Assembly (NCBI GenBank): GCA_903889845.1
Contig: CAISZB010000254.1
Location: forward strand, 1-8,538
DNA length: 8,538 nt
Source of the DNA: an uncultured Verrucomicrobium sp.
GTDB lineage: Bacteria > Verrucomicrobiota > Verrucomicrobiia > Methylacidiphilales > GAS474
Direction: 5' to 3'
Part shown: in pieces, positions 1 through 6,062 of the stretch
Position numbering within the stretch: position 1 is the first letter of the stretch
Layout: every line of letters begins with the position of its first letter
Notes under the pieces: generated by a model
Seen by the model: only the letters and a program-made list of their open reading frames with translations
The model's database searches: none
What the model was told of the DNA's origin: nothing
Position numbers and translations under genes: made by a program

Positions 1-639
1 CTCCGGGCGAAGACGGGCAGTGTCTCGAAGATCACGGTCAGCCGGACCTTCTTCTACCCGACCCGGTACGATCCGCCGACGGCGCTCTCGATCTCGATTC
101 CGAGCGGCGGCGGCACGACGGTGATTCCGCCTCCCGCCGTCATTCCCTACGTCCCGACCGAGTTCGACCACCGCGAGATCGGCGTCGAATTGGCGGTGAC
201 ACCGACGGTCGGCGGCGACAACCGGACGGTCGATCTCAGCTTCGATCTGATCCGGACGACCGACTTCGAGGGGTTCATCAACTACGGTTCGCCGATCGAG
301 ATTCCGGATAAGAATGGCACAGAGCATACGCTCTCAGCGAACATCCTCCTCCAGCCGGTCTTCGCGATCCGGAACATCCAGACGAAGGTCGCCCTGCGGG
401 ATGGCTACACGGTTGTCCTCGGCGGATTGATCCGGGAAGATGTCCAGACGATCAACGACAAGGTGCCCTTCCTGGGCGACTTGCCTGCGGTCGGTCGCTT
501 CTTCCAATCGAAGGCGAAGCAGAACGTGAAGCGGAACCTCCTCGTCTTCGTCAATGCCCGGATCGTCCGGCCCGACGGCGAGCCGTTGAACCCCCTCGAC
601 AGCGCCGCGCCCGCCGCGACGCCGGTGGCGGCGAGGTAG
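1..639 (+). CDS. Secretin-family outer-membrane channel, C-terminal part (5' end outside window)
   Basis: An open frame enters from the left edge and ends at TAG 637-639, giving 212 residues of the C-terminal secretin domain (type II/III secretion, type IV pilus PilQ/GspD superfamily). Residues about 56-70 (DHREIGVELAVTPTV) are the typical secretin strand segment. Residues 125-148 (NIQTKV, then DGYTVVLGGLIRED) and the block VPFLGDLPAVGRFF at 155-168 are the family hallmark, followed by the closing strand NLLVFVNARIV at 179-189. The protein ends in a short Ala/Pro-rich tail. Secretins form multimeric gated pores in the outer membrane, so the host is a diderm. The ATP-less C-terminal block alone cannot say whether this serves type II secretion, a pilus or another system. 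The wording of the hallmark block resembles secretins I know from Verrucomicrobiota. An internal GTG at 121 is not the start, because secretin-like sequence continues upstream of it. No partner secretion gene lies downstream in the window. Confidence 0.9.
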   Translation, partial: LRAKTGSVSKITVSRTFFYPTRYDPPTALSISIPSGGGTTVIPPPAVIPYVPTEFDHREIGVELAVTPTVGGDNRTVDLSFDLIRTTDFEGFINYGSPIEIPDKNGTEHTLSANILLQPVFAIRNIQTKVALRDGYTVVLGGLIREDVQTINDKVPFLGDLPAVGRFFQSKAKQNVKRNLLVFVNARIVRPDGEPLNPLDSAAPAATPVAAR

Positions 640-668
640 CGGTACGGCAAGTTGTTTTCTTTCACGAT

Positions 669-869
669 CCCGGAGGGATCAAAGCCGGTAGCCGGGGTGG
701 TTGAGGCTTTCGCCGGGGCGCTCTCCGCATGGTGTGGTTTCCGAAGTGCGCCCCGGTAAGACCGCAACATGGAGAGGAATTGCTTTCGGGGCGCGATTTT
801 CTTGCCTCTGATACCGGTGGTGTCGGGCTACGCCCTCAACCACCGGCTACCGGCTGGCACCCCTCCGGG
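669..869. repeat. Imperfect inverted-repeat element of two facing REP-like units (BIME/MITE-like)
   Basis: The left arm, 669-706, and the right arm, 834-869, are inverted copies. Aligned end to end they match at 32 of 36 positions, with one 2-base gap. Both contain CCCGGAGGG, then AGCCGGTAGCC, then GGTGGTTGAGG when read inward. The right unit, read on the minus strand, starts with GTAG (850-847) directly followed by a hairpin: outer stem CCGGTGGT/ACCACCGG (846-839 with 821-814), inner stem GGGC/GCCC with a 3-base loop, and small internal loops between. A tetranucleotide GTAG at the foot of a bulged hairpin is the architecture of REP elements moved by REP-associated tyrosine transposases. The middle has a second hairpin: CCGGGGCGC at 713-721 pairs perfectly with 748-756. 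No transposase is encoded. Similar sequence is, from memory, scattered in intergenic regions of Verrucomicrobiota and Planctomycetota. Whether it has further copies in this genome cannot be seen here. Confidence 0.75.
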
Positions 870-947
870 GTGCTCGGATTCGTGTGCTATTGGGATGCGT
901 AAGCCCTGCTTTCGAATCTTGCCCCCGGACGCCTCCTCTGCCTGAAT

Positions 948-953
948 GGGAGG
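948..953 (+). promoter_or_regulatory. Shine-Dalgarno site fixing the ABC exporter start
   Basis: GGGAGG lies five bases before the ATG at 959. It is the clearest ribosome-binding site in the window. It favours this ATG over an in-frame GTG at 884, which lies just beyond the repeat element and would add 25 residues that look unlike an ABC exporter N-terminus. Confidence 0.75.
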
Positions 954-958
954 CTCGC

Positions 959-2755
959 ATGAGTGAGCTTCGCCGGATCTTCGCCTTCCTCGGCCCCTGG
1001 CTCCGTCCCTATGGGCGGAGGCAGACAGCGGGGATTCTGTTCGGGATTCTGTATGGGCTGGTCAACGGCCTGATCGTCGGCGCGATCAAGGTGGTCGGGG
1101 ATCACCTCGATCCGGGAACGGCGTCGCACGCCTTGCTCGGAGCGGGGTTGCAGGGGTGGCTCGATGTCTGGATTCCCCGGCTCGGCGCTCCCTTCGATTG
1201 GCGGCAGGGGCTCGGCATCCTGCTGGTCCTGCCGCTGCTGGCCGGGGTGCGGGGACTTTTTTCCTACCTCAGTTCCTACTGCATCAGCTGGGTCGGCGAG
1301 AATGTGACGAACGACCTCCGCATTGCCGTCATGCGGAAGCTGGGAAGCCTCTCCCTCGACTACTTCGACCGGGCGAAGATGGGCGATATGATGACGCGGG
1401 TCCAGGGGGACACGGCGGCGATCCAGAACTGCCTCGACCGGGGCGTCTCCGACGGGATCAAGGAGCCTTTCACGGTGGTCTTCGTCCTCGCCGGACTCCT
1501 GTGGGCCGATTGGAAGCTGACGTTGATCTCGCTGCTCCTCCTGCCGCTTTGCATCATCCCGGTCCGTATTTTGGGGCGGAAGGTGCGCCGGGCAAACCAG
1601 GGGACGATTGGGCAAACGGTGCTCCAGTCGTCGCTCCTCGTCGAATCGCTCGGCGCGATCCGGGTGGTGAAGGCCTTCGGGCTGGAGGAGACCCAGGCGG
1701 CCCGCTTCGCCGGACACTCGACGGAATTGAAACGGTTCAACCTGAAACGGGTCCAGGCCCGGCAGTTGGTGAACCCGATCATCGAAGTGATCTCGATGCT
1801 GGGGCTGGGGACGCTGCTGCTCTACGTCTTTTCCCAGCACGTTTCCGCGGTGAACCTCGTCGCTTTCCTTTTCGGCGTGATCGCCTTCCAGAATTCCTTC
1901 AAGAAGATCGCCTTTCTCCATGTGATCGTGAAGGAGGTCGGCGTGGCGATCGGGCGGCTCCGGGAGGTGCTGGAGATGGAGCCGACAGTGAAGGAGGCGG
2001 CCCGGCCCGTGGCGCTCCCCGCCTTCGGCCGGGGGCTGGAACTGCGCGGCGTCCGCTTCGGTTATGGGGAGAGCGAAATCCTGCGCGGGATCGACCTCGC
2101 GATCCCGAAGGGGTCCCGCCTGGGCATCGCCGGGGAGAGCGGGAGCGGGAAGAGCACGCTCCTCAACCTCCTCCTCCGCTTCTACGACCCGACGGCGGGG
2201 GCGGTCCTCCTCGACGGGATCGACCTGCGGGAGGCGGCGATGGCCGATCTCCGCGCCCGGATCGCGTTGGTCAGCCAGGAGGCGGTCCTCTTCGACATGA
2301 CGGTGGCGGAGAACATCGCCTGTGGCCGTCCCGGTGCCACGCGGGCCGACGTCGAGGCGGCGGCGCGGGCGGCCTATGCCCATGACTTCATCCTCGGATT
2401 GCCGCAGGGGTACGAGACGTGGATCGGGGAGCGCGGGGTGCGCCTCTCCGGCGGGCAGCGGGCGCGGCTGGCGATTGCCCGCGCCTTTATCCGCAATGCC
2501 CCGATCCTGATCCTCGACGAGCCGACGGCGGCGCTCGACGCCGAGGCGGAGAGGGAGGTGCAGGGGGCCTTGGAAAAGCTGGCGGAGAACCGGACGGTGA
2601 TCTGCGTCGCCCATCGCCTGGCGACGCTCCGCTCGATGGACCGGGTGCTGGTCCTCTCCCAGGGGCAGGTCGTCGAGGAGGGGCCGTTCGATGCGTTGTT
2701 GGCGCAGGGCGGCGCCTTCGCGCGAATGGCGGCGCAGCAGGGGATCAGGCCGTAG
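959..2755 (+). CDS. MsbA-type ABC exporter, fused permease and ATPase (598 aa)
   Basis: This is a half-size ABC exporter that would work as an inner-membrane homodimer, using ATP to move a lipid or amphipathic substrate. Six hydrophobic segments fit a type IV exporter fold: about residues 22-46, 84-108, 171-184, 187-205, 274-293 and 298-320. The ATPase domain follows with a complete set of motifs: A-loop tyrosine about 369, Walker A GESGSGKST 392-400, Q-loop Gln 440, signature LSGGQ 496-500, Walker B ILILDEP 516-522 with catalytic Glu 521, D-loop ALDAEAE, and switch His 552. No catalytic residue is missing. The 598 residues match MsbA and related lipid A or multidrug exporters (about 580-600). 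The start at 959 is set by a strong ribosome-binding site. Its neighbour is a glycan-synthesis cluster, which favours export of lipid A-core or another lipid-linked glycan, but that is inference; a multidrug exporter would look the same. Its 3' end overlaps the convergent fucosyltransferase-type gene by 11 bp. Confidence 0.93.
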   Translation: MSELRRIFAFLGPWLRPYGRRQTAGILFGILYGLVNGLIVGAIKVVGDHLDPGTASHALLGAGLQGWLDVWIPRLGAPFDWRQGLGILLVLPLLAGVRGLFSYLSSYCISWVGENVTNDLRIAVMRKLGSLSLDYFDRAKMGDMMTRVQGDTAAIQNCLDRGVSDGIKEPFTVVFVLAGLLWADWKLTLISLLLLPLCIIPVRILGRKVRRANQGTIGQTVLQSSLLVESLGAIRVVKAFGLEETQAARFAGHSTELKRFNLKRVQARQLVNPIIEVISMLGLGTLLLYVFSQHVSAVNLVAFLFGVIAFQNSFKKIAFLHVIVKEVGVAIGRLREVLEMEPTVKEAARPVALPAFGRGLELRGVRFGYGESEILRGIDLAIPKGSRLGIAGESGSGKSTLLNLLLRFYDPTAGAVLLDGIDLREAAMADLRARIALVSQEAVLFDMTVAENIACGRPGATRADVEAAARAAYAHDFILGLPQGYETWIGERGVRLSGGQRARLAIARAFIRNAPILILDEPTAALDAEAEREVQGALEKLAENRTVICVAHRLATLRSMDRVLVLSQGQVVEEGPFDALLAQGGAFARMAAQQGIRP

Positions 2756-3692
2756 CGGGCGGCGGGTAGTACTTGTCCTGCTTCGCCCACGTCCAGCGTC
2801 CGAAGAGTCCCTGTTTGCGGACGGAGACGGGCGGCTTGGGATCGGCGACGATCTTTTCGAAGAAATCGCACAGGGGTGCGGGATCGAAGGCCGCGTTCGG
2901 CCTGTTTCCGTGGAAGAAGGGGGCGGCGAGCATCTTCCGGTAAAGCTCCGGGTCGTTGTCGATCTCGATGATCCGCTGGACGGCGATGTCGGGCGTCCGG
3001 AAGGCCGAGGCGTTGACGAAGCTCTCCGGGTTGAAGTCGAGCGCCACGTCGGGGGTGCCCCAGTAGATCGGGATGCAGCGGGCCTCCATGGCGTCGTAGA
3101 TCTTTTCCGTGACGTAGCCGGGGCTGTTCCCGTTCTCGAAGGCGATCATGAACTTGTGCCGCCGCAGAAAGGCGAGTTTGTCCTCGCGCGTCGGCCCCAG
3201 CGGGCCGCCGATGTTGTTCAGCATCCGCCCGCCCGAGTTCACTTTTTTATACTTCGAGAGGCGGTGGAAGAAGTTGATCCGGTTCGCCGTCTTCTTCCCG
3301 TGGTCCTGGCTGACGACGAAGGCGCAGAAGTCGGTCTGCTGCGCCGCGATCCGCTCGACCTCCTCCGGCGTCCCTTCCTTCACCAGCTTCAGCGGGTCGC
3401 CCAGGAGGACGTAGTAGGGGAGGCGGAAGTTGCGCCCCTCGGTGGGGAAGGAGGTGAGGGCGTAGTCGCACTGGCCGCCCGCGAAGTCGGCGGGGGTCGA
3501 CTCGTTCGTGTAGTAGACCTTCCTGCAGGCGTGGAGGCGATGGCGGTGGCCGAAGTCGGAATAGATCAGGATGTCGGGTGCGTCGGTGATCCGGACGTCG
3601 AAGCGGGTCGCGAGGGCGCGGACGAAGAAGTTGTCGTTCTTGTCGAAGTGGCCGAAGTCGGCGAAGTCGAGGCGGAGGACCGGTTTACTCAT
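2745..3692 (-). CDS. Family 10 glycosyltransferase, alpha-1,3-fucosyltransferase type (315 aa)
   Basis: Enzymes of family GT10 move fucose from GDP-fucose to N-acetylglucosamine or glucose units of surface glycans; the Helicobacter pylori Lewis-antigen enzymes are the best known. The family core is clear: FMIAFENGNSPGYVTEK at 181-197 followed by a short helix and IPIYWG at 207-212, the GDP-binding block of bacterial FucTs. It continues with DFNPESFVNASAF at 219-231. Upstream, YYTNESTPADF at 60-70 corresponds to the H. pylori segment carrying the proposed catalytic base, here Glu 64, and SGGRMLNNIG at 153-162 also matches. There is no signal peptide or membrane segment, and none of the C-terminal heptad repeats of H. 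pylori enzymes, so it is probably cytoplasmic or peripherally membrane-bound. The ATG at 3692 overlaps the end of the upstream glycosyltransferase by 8 bp (ATGAGTAA), which implies translational coupling. The acceptor cannot be predicted; no GDP-fucose synthesis genes are in the window. Confidence 0.92.
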   Translation of the reverse strand: MSKPVLRLDFADFGHFDKNDNFFVRALATRFDVRITDAPDILIYSDFGHRHRLHACRKVYYTNESTPADFAGGQCDYALTSFPTEGRNFRLPYYVLLGDPLKLVKEGTPEEVERIAAQQTDFCAFVVSQDHGKKTANRINFFHRLSKYKKVNSGGRMLNNIGGPLGPTREDKLAFLRRHKFMIAFENGNSPGYVTEKIYDAMEARCIPIYWGTPDVALDFNPESFVNASAFRTPDIAVQRIIEIDNDPELYRKMLAAPFFHGNRPNAAFDPAPLCDFFEKIVADPKPPVSVRKQGLFGRWTWAKQDKYYPPPATA

Positions 3693-4458
3693 GGGCGGAG
3701 GTCTGCTCGGCCTCGTAGAGGCGGGCGTAGCGGATGAAGGTCTCGTAGGCGACGGCGACGGCGACGACGAGGCCGGGATAGCCGTCGAGGAAGCCGCGCT
3801 TCACGACGTAGCCCCGGAAGAAGCGCCAGAGGGGCCGGACGACGGCGTGGATCAGGCCCCAGCGGCGGCCCCGTTCCCGGCAGGTGCGGATGAAGTTGTC
3901 CGCATGGAAGGGGGTCTTCTTCACCAGGCTGGCGAGGTCGGGGAAGGAGGCGTGGTCGAGGTCGCTCTTGAAACGATAAATGGAGCCCGCCCCCTCGGCG
4001 ACGAGCTTGCAATGGTCGTGGGCCCCGGTCCAGTGGGCCTTGCCGCGACGGACGAGGCGGAGGCCGTAGTCGGGATACCAGTCGCCGTGGCGGATGGGAC
4101 GGCCCAGGAAGGTGACGAGGCGGGGGGACTCCGCGCCCAGCGCCTCGCCCGGGGCGGAGAGGAAGGCGAGGATCTCCTCGCGGAGGGCGGGGGTCACCCG
4201 CTCGTCGGCGTCGAGGGCCAGGACCCACGGCTGGGTTGCCTGGGCGAGGGCGGCGTTTTTCTGTTCGCGGAAGTTTTCCCACGGATGAGGGACGACGCGG
4301 GCGCCGTAGCGGAGGGCGATTTCCTCGGTGCCGTCGGTGCAGTCGTTGACGACGACGACGATCTCCGCCGCCCACGGCGCGACGGCGTCGAGGCACGCGG
4401 GAAGGTTCCGGGCCTCGTTCCGGGCGATGAGGACGACACTGAGGGGGAGTTTTTCCAT
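3685..4458 (-). CDS. Family 2 glycosyltransferase, WaaE/KdtX-like (257 aa)
   Basis: This GT-A fold inverting glycosyltransferase resembles the WaaE/KdtX group, which adds a hexose (beta-1,4-glucose in Klebsiella and Serratia) to the LPS inner core. Using the ATG at 4458, residues 6-20 (LSVVLIARNEARNLP) open the nucleotide-sugar fold. VVNDCTDGTEEIA at 36-48 is the second strand-turn, and ALDADERVTP at 81-90 carries the DXD metal-binding motif (Asp 83, Asp 85). DYGLRLVRRGKAHWTGAHDH at 130-149 is the usual acceptor-side block of this group. A hydrophobic stretch near 228-238 may touch the membrane. An in-frame ATG at 4590 would add 44 residues and overlap the divergent gene; I prefer 4458 because the fold begins six residues later, although its ribosome-binding site is weak. 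It is first in a two-gene operon and overlaps the fucosyltransferase-type gene by 8 bp. Donor and acceptor are not fixed by the sequence. Confidence 0.9.
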   Translation of the reverse strand: MEKLPLSVVLIARNEARNLPACLDAVAPWAAEIVVVVNDCTDGTEEIALRYGARVVPHPWENFREQKNAALAQATQPWVLALDADERVTPALREEILAFLSAPGEALGAESPRLVTFLGRPIRHGDWYPDYGLRLVRRGKAHWTGAHDHCKLVAEGAGSIYRFKSDLDHASFPDLASLVKKTPFHADNFIRTCRERGRRWGLIHAVVRPLWRFFRGYVVKRGFLDGYPGLVVAVAVAYETFIRYARLYEAEQTSAHE

Positions 4459-4537
4459 CTTATCGATTTTCCAACAGGGCCTTGAATCTAGCGATAAAGG
4501 GGACAGTTTGGGAAGCTTACAGACCCTTCGACTCTCT
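4459..4537. promoter_or_regulatory. Divergent intergenic region, presumed promoters for both sides
   Basis: These 79 bases separate the starts of the minus-strand glycosyltransferase operon and the plus-strand SGNH gene, so any promoter private to either should lie here or just inside the neighbouring gene. The stretch is visibly more AT-rich than the coding flanks. It holds an inverted pair TTATCG (4460-4465) and CGATAA (4492-4497), 26 bases apart, which may be a binding site or chance. I could not find a convincing -35/-10 pair on either strand, so the call rests on gene layout. Confidence 0.4.
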
Positions 4538-5278
4538 ATGGAACCGATCCACTGCATCGGGGACAGCCACGTCTCCTTCTTCTCCGGCACCGACCGGCTC
4601 GTCCCGGTCTGGCCGGAGCGGTCGGTCGACCGGCTTCCCTTCTTCCGGACGTATCGTGTCGGTCCGGCGCTGGCGTGGAACCTGGGGCGCCTGGAGACGA
4701 CGGCGCGGGGGCGGGAGCAGACGGAGGAAATCCTTCGGACGGCGGTGCCGCCGGGGGCCCCGGTCCTTTTCCTCTTCGGGGAGATCGACTGCCGCTACCA
4801 CCTGCTGAAGCAGGCGGAGAAGCAGGGGCGCGAGGTCTCGGAGCTGGCGCGGGAATGCGCCGAGGCTTATTTCCACGCCGCCGTGGCGATGGCCGGGGCG
4901 AATCGGACCGGGTCGGTGTTTTTCTGCACGCCGCCCGCCTCCTCGACGAAAAGGATGGAGGGGCCGTGCGAGGCCTTTCCCACGACGGGGAGCTGCGTGG
5001 AGCGGAACCGCGTCACGGGGTGGTTCGTGGAACGGCTGGGGGCCTTGTGCGAGGAGGCGGGGATTCCCTTCGTGAACCTCTATTCCCCGGTCGTCGGGAG
5101 GAAGACGGGGCGGACGCTTTCCCGCTATTACCGGGACGAGGTCCACCTGGCCCAGCGGGCGATGCCCCTGGCCCTGGCCGCGCTGCGGCGGGCCTGGCCG
5201 GCCTTCGACGGGCGGCTGCCGCTTTCCTATCGGGCGCAGCTTGCCCTCTCCCGGCTCATCGGGACGAAGGTGCGATAG
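4538..5278 (+). CDS. SGNH/GDSL-like hydrolase-fold protein (246 aa)
   Basis: The blocks of the SGNH hydrolase fold are present in order. Block I is CIGDSH at 6-11 with the nucleophile Ser 10. A block III equivalent is FGEIDCRYH at 80-88, where the usual Gly-x-Asn-Asp is replaced. Block V is RDEVHL at 199-204 with the Asp 200/His 203 pair. Known SGNH proteins in polysaccharide clusters are esterases or O-acetyltransferase partners that add or remove acyl groups, so a role in glycan acylation is plausible but unproven. No signal peptide or membrane segment is visible, so it appears cytoplasmic. The ATG at 4538 is chosen because block I sits eight residues later; upstream in-frame codons run through the divergent gene. 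The ribosome-binding site is poor. The gene stands alone on the plus strand between two minus-strand glycan operons, and its 3' end overlaps the convergent gene by 23 bp. Confidence 0.75.
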   Translation: MEPIHCIGDSHVSFFSGTDRLVPVWPERSVDRLPFFRTYRVGPALAWNLGRLETTARGREQTEEILRTAVPPGAPVLFLFGEIDCRYHLLKQAEKQGREVSELARECAEAYFHAAVAMAGANRTGSVFFCTPPASSTKRMEGPCEAFPTTGSCVERNRVTGWFVERLGALCEEAGIPFVNLYSPVVGRKTGRTLSRYYRDEVHLAQRAMPLALAALRRAWPAFDGRLPLSYRAQLALSRLIGTKVR

Positions 5279-6062
5279 TCAGCGTCTCCGGGAGCGGGTG
5301 CCGCTTCCGGTAGGCGCGGCTGCGGCGCTTGAGGAAACTCCGCCAGAAGCGGTTCAGGAACCCGGCCTGGAAGGGGGCGCAGGGGCGGTAGGCGAAGTCG
5401 GGCCTCAATCCGTGCCGCAGGCAGAGGGCCTTCCCCTCCGGCAGCCAGAGGCCGCCGCGGATCGCCTGGAGGTAGGGGAGGATATTCGGTCCCTGGGAGG
5501 TGAGGGTGTGGAATTTCCCCGGTTTGGATCGGGCGATCTCGTTCATCGTGCCCTCGGCGTGCCACGGCGTCCAGCCGGGCTCGATCAGGGCGGCCATTCC
5601 TTCCTTGTCCCAGAAGGCGGCCTGGAAGTCGAAGACCCACTCGTTCTCCGGCCCGCAGGCGACGAGGCCGGGGGCGAGGGCCGCACCGGTCGCTTCCCGG
5701 TTCAGGAGGGAAGTGGCGAGGGCTTCCGATCCCGTGTGATGTTGGGCCAGGAGGGCGATGCCCGCCGCGTCGGCGGGAGCGGTGAGGAAGTAATCGTCCT
5801 GGAGGTAGAGGAGGGTCTCGGCGGGGATTTTCGCGAACGCTTCCAGGGTGTTGCTGGCCCAATGGTGGTCGTGGCCCAGGGCGAGGGTGACGACGCGGGG
5901 GTCATCGAAGACGCGCTTGTCGGAGACGAGGTAGACCGGTTGCGGGATCTCCGGCCAATGGGCGAAGAGGAAGTGGAAGAAGAAGGGCCAGAGGTCGGCG
6001 TAGCCGTCGCACGAGGAGACGACGACGCGGAAGTCGGGGGCGGGCTGGGGAGAAGCGGTCAT
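5256..6062 (-). CDS. Putative glycosyltransferase-like protein of poorly characterised family (268 aa)
   Basis: I recognise the overall pattern but not a characterised member. Residues 11-20 (FRVVVSSCDG) and then PVYLVSD at 42-48 look like the start of a GT-A nucleotide-sugar fold. LLYLQDDYFL at 84-93 sits where GT-A enzymes carry their DXD metal site. From memory, proteins with a similar start (a Ser/Cys-Asp-Gly-Tyr motif followed by a Trp/Phe-rich helix) and a similar 'LLxLxDDYFL' segment recur in capsule and LPS clusters as hypothetical or 'glycosyltransferase' proteins. ENEWVFDFQAAFW (139-151) and WTPWHAEG (164-171) are aromatic-rich blocks that could bind acceptor. The tail from about 235 is strongly basic (WRSFLKRRSRAYRKR), suggesting membrane-surface contact. 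There is no signal peptide. Its ATG overlaps the stop of the upstream glycosyltransferase by 4 bp (ATGA), so it is co-translated and is the last gene of the operon. Donor, acceptor and even activity are unknown. Confidence 0.75.
   Translation of the reverse strand: MTASPQPAPDFRVVVSSCDGYADLWPFFFHFLFAHWPEIPQPVYLVSDKRVFDDPRVVTLALGHDHHWASNTLEAFAKIPAETLLYLQDDYFLTAPADAAGIALLAQHHTGSEALATSLLNREATGAALAPGLVACGPENEWVFDFQAAFWDKEGMAALIEPGWTPWHAEGTMNEIARSKPGKFHTLTSQGPNILPYLQAIRGGLWLPEGKALCLRHGLRPDFAYRPCAPFQAGFLNRFWRSFLKRRSRAYRKRHPLPETLTIAPSSR

Noticed and set aside
713..756. The 9-bp hairpin 713-721/748-756 as an intrinsic terminator of the secretin gene
   Set aside because: The loop is 26 bases long and no T-run follows; the only T-rich stretch (651-663) lies before it. 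It is better explained as part of the repeat element.
405..770. A 121-codon minus-strand frame spanning the secretin end and left arm of the repeat
   Set aside because: It is half secretin shadow and half translated repeat (the arm reads TTPATGFDPSG); translated repeats of this kind are a common source of false hypothetical proteins.
884..958. GTG at 884 as start of the ABC exporter
   Set aside because: The 25 extra residues do not resemble an exporter N-terminus, and the ATG at 959 has a strong GGGAGG site five bases ahead.
870..958. A sigma-70-like promoter for the ABC exporter
   Set aside because: TGCTATTGG near 885-893 looks faintly like an extended -10, but no -35 partner is visible at suitable distance, so it was not called.
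1156..2385. A 409-codon plus-strand frame inside the ABC exporter
   Set aside because: It overlaps complete, intact exporter motifs in another frame and its translation is Gly/Arg/Pro-rich low complexity.
887..2614. A long open frame antisense to the ABC exporter (about 575 codons)
   Set aside because: It is an exact shadow of the exporter in GC-rich DNA where stops are rare; its translation is low-complexity Arg/Pro/Asp-rich with no recognisable domain.
4459..4590. ATG at 4590 as start of the WaaE-like glycosyltransferase
   Set aside because: It would add 44 residues without family resemblance and overlap the start of the divergent SGNH gene; the fold begins right after the ATG at 4458.
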